A DNA stretch of 64,000 nt, from NCBI GenBank assembly GCA_938083085.1, contig CALLKX010000018.1:62001-126000 (forward strand), in the 5' to 3' direction. The stretch's first letter is position 1, and every line of letters begins with the position of its first letter. Positions 52,047 to 61,831 of this stretch are shown in pieces. A program made the position numbers and the translations under genes. Under the pieces are notes generated by a model that worked only from the letters and a program-made list of their open reading frames with translations, ran no database searches and was not told the DNA's origin. The DNA is from an uncultured bacterium (lineage in GTDB: Bacteria; Planctomycetota; UBA1135; GCA-002686595).

Positions 52047-55000
52047 CAGAAGCGCCGGGGTCGTCGGGAGAAGCCGGGGAGCGGGAGGCGGTCCCGGTCT
52101 TCGTCCGGAGTGAAGAACCTGGAGGCGAGGCCGCGGAGTACGACCGCGGGCCGCTCCACGGTCCCACGGATCGAGACCCGCAGGAGGCTCTCCTGGATCC
52201 AGTAGACGAGCTGGGTGAATGGACCCAAGCGATCCACGAGCGCGTACCGAACGTCAAGGTCGCTGGTGACGTTCCCCTCGAAGCTGACGGTACCCGCGCC
52301 CACGAGGGAGAGCAGGTCGCTGTTGACCCGTAAGCGGTCCATCTCGAGCACACCGTCGGCGATGGTGTAGCGCGCGTACATCTCACGGAAGAGGACCGTG
52401 GTGTCGATGCCGAGCCCAACGGAGAGAGCCTGGAAGACTGGGATCGCCCAGAGCGCCGAGTCCCGGAGCTCGATCTCGCCGCCACCGGTCATGGCGGTCA
52501 ACTGCTCGAAGTCTCCCTCGAGCCGGAGGGTCATGTCCATCCGCCCGCGGTTGGCGAAGTCGGAGTCGAAGAGCCCCCGCAGGAACGCCCCGACATCGAC
52601 GTCACGCATCTCTGCTGCAAGCTGGAAGGGGAACGGCGGGGCCAGGTCGATCACGAGCAGGGGGGCAGCCGCCGCCTCGTTGCTCCCGATCGCCAGGAGC
52701 TGCCCTCCCTCGAAGTCACCCTCAAAGGCCTCGATGACGAGGCGCGGCTCCACGTAGCTCAGCTGGAGGGTCGCCTCCTGCAGGCGACGGTCGGCGAGGG
52801 CGCCGTTGAGGCCCTCGATGGTCGCGCGGGTTCGGAGTCCGCTCCCCTCGTGGGCGAGCTTGAGCCGCATCCGGTCGATGCTGTCCACCTCGATCGGCAC
52901 GCCCAGCAACAGGAACACCTCCTCGATGGCGACGTCTCCCTCGAGCAAGACCTCGGTGGAGCCGTCCTGCTCACTCGTGATCTGGAGCGTGGTGTCCTCG
53001 AGGGCGAAACGCCCGCGCGCCTCGAGGTCATCGAGCACCGTGCGGAGGGTCCCTGGGTCGAGGAAGAACCGCAGGTGCTCCTCATCGATGGGGAGATCGC
53101 GGGCGGAGATCCGCGTGCTGAAGGTGGAGCGATCTTCGCCGGGGGCCCACGAGAAGTCAGACAGTCGGACGGGGGTCCCGGCGAGCCGGCCGTTGATCTC
53201 CTCTCCGATCCATTGCCCGGTCCCAGGCTCCAGACGGAAGTGGGCGGAGACATCGCTCAGCCGCTTCTCCTCCCCGAATCCAAGTCGGTCGAGCCGGGTC
53301 TCAACAGAGACCTCGAGGTCCTTGATCGGCGCGCCCGGCTCGTCGGGCAGGCTGAGTCGAGTCTCGAAGTCGGCGCGGCCCTCCAGCTCGAGCTGCTTCT
53401 CTGCGAAGGAGGGCCCGGTGGATTCACCGGGTAGGGCGATGCTGGTCAGGGCAGAGACCAGCTTGTCGTCGGCGAGGTCGAGCCCGGCCCCGAAGGCGCG
53501 GAGCTGGGGCGCGCCGCCCGGAGTGGCCTCCAGGGACGCCACCACAGGGACGTGGGGGCCGTCCTGGGCCCAGCTGCCCTGTACGCGCCCCTGGATCCAA
53601 GTCAGGGGCTGCGGGGCCACTGCGCCCTCCTGGGGGGGGCCTGGGGGCAGCAGGGACCACGCGCGGACGCTCCCGTGGGTCTCGCGGGTGGTGATCCCCG
53701 GCGCGGAGGGGCGGAACTGGACCCCGCTGCGCGAGTCGGTGGGACGGAATTCGAGCCAGACCTCGGGCCCCCCAAGGTAGCTGTCTTCACCCGAGCGACT
53801 CGGGCGCTGGGCCCTGGCGTCGGCCAGCGGGATCGCTCTTGTGACCGTCGCCCTCACATCCACAGACCCTGCGAGGCCCGAGCCGTCGAGGGCCTCCAGG
53901 GCCTCCGGTCCGCTCCGGGCGAGGCTCGATCGGAGGGCCTCGTGCCCCGGGTTCAGGCCGCTGAGAGCGACGTCGAACCACTCGAGCCCGCGGTCCCGGC
54001 CGGCGCTCATCGTGCGGCCTTCGACCTGGATCGGGCTGGCGGCGATGGGGGAGCGGGCGGTCGCGTCGAGCTGGAGGGAGGAGCGCTCGCCATCGGTGTG
54101 GGTGCGGATCCTCAGCGCCCCGTTCGTATCGGTGATCGGGATGGGCAGCGCGTCCCACGTGAACCCGACGTTCCGAAGGTTGGCGTCGATGGCCGTGATC
54201 ATGTGGAGATCGTCGGCGCCTCTCCAGAGCTCCAGCTTGAAGTCAAGCGCGCCGCCGTCCGGACCCCAGGTCGGCACGATCTCCTGCGCGGCGTCCACGC
54301 CGCGCAGCGAGCTGAACGACGCTCGAAGCGTCTCGTCCACGGGTAGCGAGTTGGACTGAACGATCAGGTGGAACGGCGCGGGGAGCCGGTCCTCCACTGT
54401 GGGGATCTCGCCGGCCGGAATGGGCGTGAAGTGGAGGGAGCCCTGGACAGCGAGGGGGCCGCCCGCCTGAAAGCAGGTCACGTCGTAGAACGCGAGCTGT
54501 CCGCGAAACTCACCCTCGGTGCGGACGCTCCACGTCACGTCGCCCATGACGCCCTCCACCGGTACGGGGAATCCTGTTCCCTGGAGCCGCGTCCGCGGGT
54601 CAATGGCCCCGTGGTAGGCGAGCGATGCGCCACCCGTCGGCTGGACGAGGGCGAATTTCTCGAGGTTGTCGACCAGCTCGCCGTCGGGGCCGCCGTCGGT
54701 CCGGAGTCGAACTCCGAGGCTGACGTCGGCCTGCCCCTGGCTGGCCAGCATCTCGTGAACGTCCGAGAGGCCCTGCTCATGCCCGATCAACACCATCAGT
54801 TCCTCGCCCAGCGGCGCGGCAGGAACGTCCGCCCAGAACTCGAGCGAGGATCCCTGCGGGGCATCCTTGCCGAGGCGGAACGCGGCGGTCGCCTTGACGC
54901 CACCAATGCGGCCCTCGAGGACGCCGCGTCCGCGCCACGCCTCAGGGTCGAAGGGGTGTTCGGGGTCCTCCGGGTTGAACCGGCCGTCGACGAGCAGGGC

Positions 55001-55930
55001 GATATCCGTCGCCGTCCGTTTGGACGGCTCATCGATCCAGGGCAGCTCAATCGATCCCTTGGAGAGCTGCAGGGTCCCGTTGACGTTGGGGAGAAGGGAG
55101 CGGCCGATCTCGTAGCTGGCGTGGGCGACCAGGTCGATCTTCGCGCTGGGGTCGAGGGCGAGGAGCTCTGGCGGGAGGATCCCGTTGGAGAGGGCGCGGC
55201 GCTGCAATGCGCTGCCCAGCTCGAGGCCCCGCGCGATCCCACGGACGCGCGCGACCTTGTCGGCGTCCAGCGTCCCGTTCAGCCACACGACCCCGGAGCT
55301 GCCCGGGGAGCTGCCCAACGCGGGGACGAGGCGACCGTAGATCGACGCCAGTTCATCCGTGAGCCGGGTCATGCACAGGTCAACGGACCCGAGCGCGATC
55401 GTGCTGCTTCGGGGCGGGACCACTCTGATTCGGAGGTCTCGGACCACGACCTCCGGACTGTTGGCGAGCAGGTCGAGGGTGGTCTGGTCACCCTCGCCGA
55501 CCTTCTCCATGTCCACCGCGAGCGCCTCGGAGAGCTCGAGGACGCCGCCTTCGAGCACCACCCTGTCCAGGTGGAGGCCCCTCTCAGGGCTCCAGCCGAT
55601 GCGGAAGGTGAGCTCATCGAGCTGCAGCTCGCGCCCTGTTGGCCCGAGGGCGATGCCCTTGAAGGCCACGGAGCGGTTCAGCCATTGGAAGTCGACGTCA
55701 TCGACCTGCACGGAGCGCGTCAGGGCGCCGGCGACCCGGTCTCGGACCATCTGAGCGACCCAGCGCTCGAGGGCGGGATGGTGCTCCACCAGCAGCGCGA
55801 CCAGGATCCCCACAAAGCACACCCACCCCACCAGGCTGACGACGGCTCGAGCGGCGACCGTCAGCGGTCGCCGTGCCCGGAGAGAGCGTCGGAGCGCTCT
55901 CGTCTCAAGATCCTCAGCGGTGTCCTTCAT
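52046..55930 (-). CDS. AsmA/YhdP-like giant envelope protein
   Basis: The 1294-residue protein has an N-terminal cytoplasmic basic tail, one TM segment near residues 27-50 (ARAVVSLVGWVCFVGILVALLV), and a very long strand-rich periplasmic part. Its C-terminal 250 residues match the AsmA-like domain (DUF3971/AsmA_2): GEIELRDSALWAIPVFQALSVGLGI and DRLRVNSDLLSLVGAGTVSFEGNVTSDLDVRYALVD. Such proteins form long hydrophobic bridges that move phospholipids between membranes. Its two in-frame starts, GTG 55933 and ATG 55930, differ by one codon; I take the ATG. It is followed by ruvX and divergent from the histone gene. Confidence 0.85.
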   Translation of the reverse strand: MKDTAEDLETRALRRSLRARRPLTVAARAVVSLVGWVCFVGILVALLVEHHPALERWVAQMVRDRVAGALTRSVQVDDVDFQWLNRSVAFKGIALGPTGRELQLDELTFRIGWSPERGLHLDRVVLEGGVLELSEALAVDMEKVGEGDQTTLDLLANSPEVVVRDLRIRVVPPRSSTIALGSVDLCMTRLTDELASIYGRLVPALGSSPGSSGVVWLNGTLDADKVARVRGIARGLELGSALQRRALSNGILPPELLALDPSAKIDLVAHASYEIGRSLLPNVNGTLQLSKGSIELPWIDEPSKRTATDIALLVDGRFNPEDPEHPFDPEAWRGRGVLEGRIGGVKATAAFRLGKDAPQGSSLEFWADVPAAPLGEELMVLIGHEQGLSDVHEMLASQGQADVSLGVRLRTDGGPDGELVDNLEKFALVQPTGGASLAYHGAIDPRTRLQGTGFPVPVEGVMGDVTWSVRTEGEFRGQLAFYDVTCFQAGGPLAVQGSLHFTPIPAGEIPTVEDRLPAPFHLIVQSNSLPVDETLRASFSSLRGVDAAQEIVPTWGPDGGALDFKLELWRGADDLHMITAIDANLRNVGFTWDALPIPITDTNGALRIRTHTDGERSSLQLDATARSPIAASPIQVEGRTMSAGRDRGLEWFDVALSGLNPGHEALRSSLARSGPEALEALDGSGLAGSVDVRATVTRAIPLADARAQRPSRSGEDSYLGGPEVWLEFRPTDSRSGVQFRPSAPGITTRETHGSVRAWSLLPPGPPQEGAVAPQPLTWIQGRVQGSWAQDGPHVPVVASLEATPGGAPQLRAFGAGLDLADDKLVSALTSIALPGESTGPSFAEKQLELEGRADFETRLSLPDEPGAPIKDLEVSVETRLDRLGFGEEKRLSDVSAHFRLEPGTGQWIGEEINGRLAGTPVRLSDFSWAPGEDRSTFSTRISARDLPIDEEHLRFFLDPGTLRTVLDDLEARGRFALEDTTLQITSEQDGSTEVLLEGDVAIEEVFLLLGVPIEVDSIDRMRLKLAHEGSGLRTRATIEGLNGALADRRLQEATLQLSYVEPRLVIEAFEGDFEGGQLLAIGSNEAAAAPLLVIDLAPPFPFQLAAEMRDVDVGAFLRGLFDSDFANRGRMDMTLRLEGDFEQLTAMTGGGEIELRDSALWAIPVFQALSVGLGIDTTVLFREMYARYTIADGVLEMDRLRVNSDLLSLVGAGTVSFEGNVTSDLDVRYALVDRLGPFTQLVYWIQESLLRVSIRGTVERPAVVLRGLASRFFTPDEDRDRLPLPGFSRRPRRF

Positions 55931-56119
55931 CACAACTTCGTCAGGCTGCGGGGGGCCCGCTTCCTGGATCGGCTCTATTTAGGCCCATCTCGGGTGATTC
56001 TGGCCGTTGACATCGCCCCGCGCGACCGTCACTCTCCCCGAAGCGTTACGGAATCCTCTCTCTCACCGCACTGAATCCAAACCCAGACCCTCCCAGCCCC
56101 ACTTTCGGGGCATCGAGTC

Positions 56120-56401
<282 letters not shown>

Positions 56402-56460
56402 TCCCTCGGCGGGGGGGGCGTGCCTCGCGGCGCGGTCCTCCTGCCGACTCAGAGCCTGAA

Positions 56461-56495
56461 GGAGCCGTCCTCCACCGATGGTGGGGGGCGGCTCC
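56461..56495. terminator. Long hairpin between convergent histone and tsaB genes
   Basis: GGAGCCGTCCTCCACC (56461-56476) pairs with GGTGGGGGGCGGCTCC (56480-56495) around a 3-nt loop GAT; two of the 16 pairs are G-U. It is located 60 nt after the histone stop and 42 nt after the tsaB stop on the other strand. It can end both transcripts, although neither side has a long U-tract. Confidence 0.55.
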
Positions 56496-56537
56496 TCGCG
56501 TTCCGTCCTGGCCGGGCGGCGGCCCGAGCCCTCGCGG

Positions 56538-57245
56538 TCAGCGTCGGCGCACCTTCGCGTCGTAGGGGCGAAGGTAGAGAGGTCGCAGCGTCTCGGTGCC
56601 GAGTCTGGCGCCGGCCCCGAGCCGCGTGAGCCCGAGGTCGAGAAGGTGTTCCGCCTTCGCGCGGGGTGTCTGCCGTACCTCAAGGGCCGCGGGCGGTGCT
56701 GCGGCGAGGGCCTTCAACGCCGCCCCGTCGGCCAGGAGCACGGGCACGTCAGCGATCAGCTCCAGGCTCTCGGCTGGCTGCAGGCACCTGGGCGGTACCA
56801 GCGGGAGAACCTCGTCTGCGGAGCGCTCGTAGACCGCGAGGTAGAGGTGCCCGCCGAAGGCGTTCCTCAACACGGCGCCGCGCTCTCCTGCGGCGAGGCC
56901 GTCTGCGGCGATCGCGTCGAAGGAGGGGAGGCCGAGCACCTCTGCGCCGGCGCCACGCATGAGGCCCAGGGCGGTGGAGGCGCCGACCCTGAGGCCGGTG
57001 TAGCTCCCTGGGCCCGTGCCTGCGATGACGAGGTCCAGGTCCGAGGGGATCGCCCCGACGCGCTCAACGAGCTCCCCCAGGGCGCCGAGCAGGTCGCTCG
57101 CGTGACGGCGGTCCTCCTCGAGCGTGAGCGCGGCGCGTTGGCCGGCGGGCCCTTGCACGGCGATAGAGGCCGGGCGGGTCGAGGTCTCGAGTGCGACCAC
57201 GAGGCTCGGCGCCTCGCGGGCCTTCTCCCGTGACGTGTCCGTCAT
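56538..57245 (-). CDS. tsaB: tRNA t6A threonylcarbamoyladenosine biosynthesis protein TsaB
   Basis: TsaB is a partner of TsaD in making the t6A base next to tRNA anticodons. The 235-residue protein shows the ASKHA-type N-terminal LVVALETSTRPASIAV and the TsaB hallmark VIAGTGPGSYTGLRVGASTALGL near residue 75. LRNAFGGHLYLAVYE follows in the C-terminal half. The C-terminal RPLYLRPYDA is the usual TsaB ending. It overlaps glmM (ATGA) and is the last gene of the ftsH-folP-cdaA-glmM operon. Confidence 0.93.
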   Translation of the reverse strand: MTDTSREKAREAPSLVVALETSTRPASIAVQGPAGQRAALTLEEDRRHASDLLGALGELVERVGAIPSDLDLVIAGTGPGSYTGLRVGASTALGLMRGAGAEVLGLPSFDAIAADGLAAGERGAVLRNAFGGHLYLAVYERSADEVLPLVPPRCLQPAESLELIADVPVLLADGAALKALAAAPPAALEVRQTPRAKAEHLLDLGLTRLGAGARLGTETLRPLYLRPYDAKVRRR

Positions 57246-58630
57246 CCCTGCTCGATCTCCTGGGCGAGCGCCTCTGAGAGCTGGACCGCCATCTGCTCGA
57301 TTCGCTGCGCGTCAGGCCCCTCGATCATCACGCGCGCCTTGGGCTCTGTACCCGAGTAACGGACGTTGACACGTCCGTCTCCGCCGAGCTCCTCCTCGAA
57401 GCGGGCGCAGAGCGCCTGGAAGTCACTGAGGGTCTCCATGTCGGGCTTCGAGGACACCACGAGCCCGAGTAAGACCTGGGGGAAGGGGATGAAGGGCGCG
57501 GCCAGGCTGGAGAGCGTGGTGCCGTTGCGTACCGCCACCCCGAGCACGTGAAGCGCGGTCAGGAGCCCGTCGCCGATGAAGCCGTTCTCGGAGCCGAAGA
57601 TGATGTGCCCGGACTTCTCGCCCCCGAGGCAGAGGCCCTCGGAGCGCAGGCCCTCAACCACCTGCCGGTCGCCGACGCCTACCTCATGGACGCCGACGCC
57701 GCAGGGGGAGAGAGCGCGGTGGAGGCCCCGGTTACTCATCACGGTGGCGACGATTCGCTGGTCCTTCCAGAGGCCCCGCTCGGCCGCATCGCGGGCGATG
57801 ATCGTCATGATCGCGTCGCCGTCGACCAGCTGTCCCTGTTCATCGACGAGCAGGCAGCGATCCGCGTCGCCGTCCAGGGCGATCCCAAGGTCGGCACCGA
57901 GCTCGAGGACCTGGGCCTGCAGGGACTCCGGGTGCGTCGAGCCGCAGCCTGCGTTGATGTTGAGCCCGTCGGGAGCGCAGTGGAGGCTCGTGACCTCGGC
58001 GCCGAGGCGCTTGAGGACGTCGGGTCCGACCGAACTCGCGGCCCCGTTGGCCGCGTCCACGACGATCTTGAGCCCGCCGAGGTCGAGGGGGTCGCCCTCG
58101 GTGCCGAGGGCCACGAGGTGATCGGCGTAGGCCGAGTGCAGGGACTCGTCTTGAGTCAGGGGAGACGCGACCGGCTCACCGTCAGGAGCGACCCGCTCGA
58201 GCTCGTCCCGCAGGCGGATCTCGATCTCCGCCTGCTCCGCGTCCGTCAGCTTGTTCCCGCCGCCCGCGAAGAGCTTGATCCCGTTGTCCTCGGCGGGATT
58301 GTGAGAGGCGCTGATCATGGCCCCCAGGGTCACCGGCCTCGAGCCGGTCAACCAGGCGAGGCCTGGCGTGGGGAGGAGCCCGGCGGTGGTCGCGCGGATT
58401 CCAGACTGGGCCAGGCCACGGGCGAGCGCCTCCTGGAGCGGGGCGGCGGAGGCGCGGCCGTCGTGGGCGATCAGGGCCTGGCCTTCGCTGCCGTCCGAGC
58501 TGCGGCTGAGCACAGCGCCCGCAGCGCGCCCGAGGGCCTCGACCGCATCGATCGTGAGCCAGCCCTCGAGGGCACGGCCGCGGATCCCGTCGGTCCCGAA
58601 AATCGGGCCTTCACTTCTCTTGGTCGTCAT
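57242..58630 (-). CDS. glmM: Phosphoglucosamine mutase GlmM
   Basis: GlmM turns glucosamine-6-phosphate into glucosamine-1-phosphate for peptidoglycan and LPS. The 462-residue protein has FGTDGIRG at the start, the phosphoserine loop SASHNPAEDNGIK (Ser109), the metal-binding ALDGDADR and the sugar-binding GGEKSGHI; RYSGTEPKARVM is the phosphate site. I place the start at ATG 58630; it overlaps the upstream cdaA-ybbR gene by 20 nt. In Firmicutes GlmM binds CdaA and restrains c-di-AMP production, and the same gene order is kept here. It overlaps tsaB by 4 nt. Confidence 0.94.
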   Translation of the reverse strand: MTTKRSEGPIFGTDGIRGRALEGWLTIDAVEALGRAAGAVLSRSSDGSEGQALIAHDGRASAAPLQEALARGLAQSGIRATTAGLLPTPGLAWLTGSRPVTLGAMISASHNPAEDNGIKLFAGGGNKLTDAEQAEIEIRLRDELERVAPDGEPVASPLTQDESLHSAYADHLVALGTEGDPLDLGGLKIVVDAANGAASSVGPDVLKRLGAEVTSLHCAPDGLNINAGCGSTHPESLQAQVLELGADLGIALDGDADRCLLVDEQGQLVDGDAIMTIIARDAAERGLWKDQRIVATVMSNRGLHRALSPCGVGVHEVGVGDRQVVEGLRSEGLCLGGEKSGHIIFGSENGFIGDGLLTALHVLGVAVRNGTTLSSLAAPFIPFPQVLLGLVVSSKPDMETLSDFQALCARFEEELGGDGRVNVRYSGTEPKARVMIEGPDAQRIEQMAVQLSEALAQEIEQG

Positions 58631-60596
58631 CAGGCAGTTCGCGCACGAGGGCAATGGAACTCGTGGAGTCATCCACGATGAGTCGGAGCGAGGACGCCGG
58701 GTCAGCCTTCGCCTCGTTGAAGTACGGCCCGAGCCGCTCGCGCCAGAGCGGGTCGAGAGCGTCGATCTCCACGGGCGCTCGGCTGCCCGGTTCACGGAGG
58801 GCGCGGTCCACGTCCACGAAGACCCGGGCGTTCTCTCTGGCGAACTGCAGGATCTCCTGGAGCATCTGGGTCCGTGTGGCCTCGGGGAGGCCGTCCGGGA
58901 AGAGCCCGCGCTCCATGACCTGGACTTTGACTAGCTCGGTGGGGGGGAGGAAGGGGATGTCCCCCTCAAGGCGGGCAGCGTCGAAGGACACCAGCGCCAC
59001 CTCCAGCTCCAGCGTGGTGATCAGCGTCTCCTTGGGAGCGAGCTCGCCCCGCAGGAAGAGCTCCCCGTCAAGCTCGATCTCAGGCCACTTCGCGCGGTCA
59101 ATCCGCACGCGTTCGACGAAGCCTCGCCCCGTGTAGGCGGACAGGTCGATCGGCTCGAAGGCGAGGAGCGAGGGGTCGGCGGAGATCGCCTCGATCACCC
59201 TGGCCGGGCCGCGGATCCCAACGCGTGATGGGTTGAACTCCAGGGACTCGGCGAGCACGCCAGAGGCCTGTGGGAGGGAGATCAGCGCGAAGTCTCCGGC
59301 GGCGGCGGCCTCCGGGGAGGCGGCCAGGGAGGCGATGGAGGGTTCGACCTGATCGTTGGCGTACTGCTCGACGCGGAGGACGAGGGCCTCCGGCGAGAGG
59401 AAGCGAACCTCGAGCTCACCCTGGACCCGCCCCAGGCCCCATGAGAGGTCGGAGGGCTCCACCTGGCGCTCCTTGCCGACCCAGGATTCGTCGACGATCA
59501 GGACGCCGCCGAGGCCTCCACGGATCATGTCGAGCTGCGCCTCGGAGGCCTCCACGCGCACCTCGAGGTCGTCCCCGTCCAGGGGATTCGCGAGGTGCAG
59601 GCCCGCGCTCGGCAGCACGACGGTCAGGACTCCACGGGTTGGGATCGTGTTGGCCTCGGACCCCGCCTCGACCCGGACCTCGACCGTGAAGGTCTGCTCG
59701 CCCATCACTGCCCGGCCAGCGAGAGTGAAGATGAAGACCGCGAGAAGCAGCGAGGTGAGCTTCCCGCCGGGGTCTCCGAATGCCAGCTTCGAGAGCCGCC
59801 CAAGGAGGGGGCGCCGTTCGGCTCGACTGGGGGCCGCGAGGTCATCCCCGCCGAGGCGGGCGCGGAGCACGTCTCCGAGCTCATCACGCAGCACGCGCCG
59901 CTCCATCGTCCCACCCTGGAAGACGGAGATGAGGCCCGTCTCTTCGGAGACGGCGACGACCACCGCGTCGGTCTCCTCCGTGAGGCCCAGGGCCGCGCGG
60001 TGCCGGGTGCCAACGGACCTCGCCAGCTGGTCGTTCTCCGACAGCGGGAGGATGGCCATGGCGCAGAGGACCCTTCCCTCCCGGAGGATCACGGCCCCAT
60101 CATGCAGCGCACCGCCGGTGTGGAAGATGCTGTCGAGCAGGTCCCGGTGGACGTTCCCGTCGACCTTCACGGCGTTGGTCGAGTAGGAGTCGAGGGTCGC
60201 CTGGCGCTCGAAGGCGATGAGCGCCCCTTGCTTGCGCTTCGCCATGGAGATGCAGGCCTCGGCGACCTCATCCACGGCGTCGTAAGACTGGCGACCGAGG
60301 AAGCGCCGGAGGAGAGGGGTGTCCCCGATCCTCAGGATCCCGCGGCGCAGCTCCTGCTGGAACACCACCGCGAGGATGACGACCGCGAAGCCCGTCACGC
60401 TGTTCACGATGACCTCCAGCTCCACGAGGTCGGCCTGCTGCGCGACGGTCAGCAGGACCCCGTACAGCACGAAGTAGGCGAGCGCCGCTCCCCGGATCAT
60501 CCGGCTGCTGCGTGCCGTCGTCAGGAAGGACAGGAACAGCTGGATCCCGACCGTCAGGATGAGGACCTGAGCGACTGTTTTGGGGTCGGGGGGCAT
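58611..60596 (-). CDS. Fused diadenylate cyclase CdaA and YbbR/CdaR repeat protein
   Basis: The 661-residue protein joins what are normally two genes. Residues 1-80 hold three TM helices. Residues about 100-250 form the DAC domain with the catalytic Asp-Gly-Ala (HDGAVI, 165-170) and RHR (GTRHRAALGL, 198-200) motifs that make c-di-AMP. A fourth TM lies at 280-299 (SLLLAVFIFTLAGRAVMG). The following 360 residues contain successive YbbR-like strand-rich domains, for example VGIRGPARVIEAI and VRIDRAKW. YbbR (CdaR) is the normal regulator of CdaA. I choose MPPDPKTVAQ at 60596, which directly precedes TM1. Confidence 0.9.
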   Translation of the reverse strand: MPPDPKTVAQVLILTVGIQLFLSFLTTARSSRMIRGAALAYFVLYGVLLTVAQQADLVELEVIVNSVTGFAVVILAVVFQQELRRGILRIGDTPLLRRFLGRQSYDAVDEVAEACISMAKRKQGALIAFERQATLDSYSTNAVKVDGNVHRDLLDSIFHTGGALHDGAVILREGRVLCAMAILPLSENDQLARSVGTRHRAALGLTEETDAVVVAVSEETGLISVFQGGTMERRVLRDELGDVLRARLGGDDLAAPSRAERRPLLGRLSKLAFGDPGGKLTSLLLAVFIFTLAGRAVMGEQTFTVEVRVEAGSEANTIPTRGVLTVVLPSAGLHLANPLDGDDLEVRVEASEAQLDMIRGGLGGVLIVDESWVGKERQVEPSDLSWGLGRVQGELEVRFLSPEALVLRVEQYANDQVEPSIASLAASPEAAAAGDFALISLPQASGVLAESLEFNPSRVGIRGPARVIEAISADPSLLAFEPIDLSAYTGRGFVERVRIDRAKWPEIELDGELFLRGELAPKETLITTLELEVALVSFDAARLEGDIPFLPPTELVKVQVMERGLFPDGLPEATRTQMLQEILQFARENARVFVDVDRALREPGSRAPVEIDALDPLWRERLGPYFNEAKADPASSLRLIVDDSTSSIALVRELPDDDQEK

Positions 60597-60833
60597 CTCT
60601 GGGTGGCGTACGGAGCGACCGTGTTGGGCCGGTACAGGTCCCAAGACTATCGCCCGGGGAGGCCGCGAGCACGCGCCGCATCCCTATACGGTGGTTGGCG
60701 CCAAGCTCGGGGCCTCTCTCTCGATCGGCGGTCGAGGTGGCTGGAATGAAGCCTTGTTCCCGGCGGCCAGCCGGGAGCCCCCGAGCGCCTCATTCCGTCG
60801 CCTGGGTGCGGGTCCTCCGGGAGGCACATCCCT

Positions 60834-60887
60834 GGGCCCTCAGTCCAGGGCCCTCAGTCCTGGGTCCTCAGTCCGGGTCCTCAGTCC
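60834..60887. repeat. 13-14 bp tandem repeat at the folP stop
   Basis: Four units occur in a row: GGGCCCTCAGTCCA and GGGCCCTCAGTCCT (14 bp each), then two copies of GGGTCCTCAGTCC (13 bp). The folP stop codon (60881-60883 on the minus strand) lies inside the last unit. The tract separates folP from the cdaA-ybbR start by adding to a 284-base spacer. Confidence 0.9.
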
Positions 60888-61822
60888 GGGGGGGAGCCGA
60901 TCGCAGCGGCCACGAGGGCCGCCTCCCGCATGATCGCCACGTCATGCACCCGCAGGATGTCTGCGCAGCCGCTGGAGACCGCGAGCGCAATCGCGGCGGC
61001 GGTCCCCCCGACCCGCTCCCTCTGGCCGGGCGCCCGCTGCTGGGAGGCCGCCTTCCAGTCGGCGGCGCGCTCCTCGCCCGTGATGTGCCCGATGAAGGAC
61101 TTTCGCGACACGCCGAGGAGCAGGGGGGGGCCTATGGCCCGCAATTCGGACAGGCCCCGGAGGAGCTCCAGGTTGTGATCGAGGCTCTTCCCAAAGCCGA
61201 TGCCGGGGTCCAGGGCCAGCCGGTCGGCGGGGATCCCCGCCCTCAGGGCCGCCTCCATTCGCTCCCGGAGGCACCGGCCAACCTCGGCCAGCGCGTCGCC
61301 GTATTGAGGGGCCGATTGCATGGACTCCGGCGGGCCCTGGCGGTGCATCAGGACAAGGGACAGGTCAAAGTGATCCCTGAGCTGGGCGACCGTCGGGATC
61401 ATCTCCGGGTCAGCCAGCCCGCCGCTGATGTCATTGACGATTCGAGCGCCCGCTTCGACCGCGCGGCGTGCCACCTCGGCCTTGGTGGTGTCCACCGAGA
61501 TGGGGACCGAGCCCTGCGCAGAGAGAGCCTCGATGACGGGGAGAATGCGCCTCAGCTCCTCATCCGCGGAGACGGGGGCGGCCCCGGGTCGGGTGGACTC
61601 GCCGCCTACGTCCAGCACATCCGCGCCCTCATCGATGAGGTGGAGGCCGTGCTCGGTCGCCCGCTCCGGAGCGAGGAACTGACCGCCGTCCGAGAAGCTA
61701 TCGGGGGTGACGTTGACGACCCCCATGATGGAGGGCGCGCGTGATCCGACCGCGAAGCCCCGATCCGGATCGTGGGGCCAGGGGCGGGGAGGCCCCTGGC
61801 CGTCGGGGACGGCGGCGCTCAA
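60881..61822 (-). CDS. folP: Dihydropteroate synthase
   Basis: FolP joins 4-aminobenzoate to dihydropterin pyrophosphate in folate synthesis and is the target of sulfonamides. The 313-residue TIM-barrel protein has IMGVVNVTPDSFSDGG, GADVLDVGGESTRPGA, ISVDTTKAEVARRAVEAGARIVNDISGG, LVLMHRQGPP and LDPGIGFGKSLDHNLELLRG, plus LLLGVSRKSFIG. All pterin and sulfa-site motifs are present. The start codon is a TTG at 61822, 9 nt after ftsH; a later start is possible. About 30 residues precede the first barrel strand. Confidence 0.92.
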   Translation of the reverse strand: MSAAVPDGQGPPRPWPHDPDRGFAVGSRAPSIMGVVNVTPDSFSDGGQFLAPERATEHGLHLIDEGADVLDVGGESTRPGAAPVSADEELRRILPVIEALSAQGSVPISVDTTKAEVARRAVEAGARIVNDISGGLADPEMIPTVAQLRDHFDLSLVLMHRQGPPESMQSAPQYGDALAEVGRCLRERMEAALRAGIPADRLALDPGIGFGKSLDHNLELLRGLSELRAIGPPLLLGVSRKSFIGHITGEERAADWKAASQQRAPGQRERVGGTAAAIALAVSSGCADILRVHDVAIMREAALVAAAIGSPPD

Positions 61823-61831
61823 GGTCGACCG

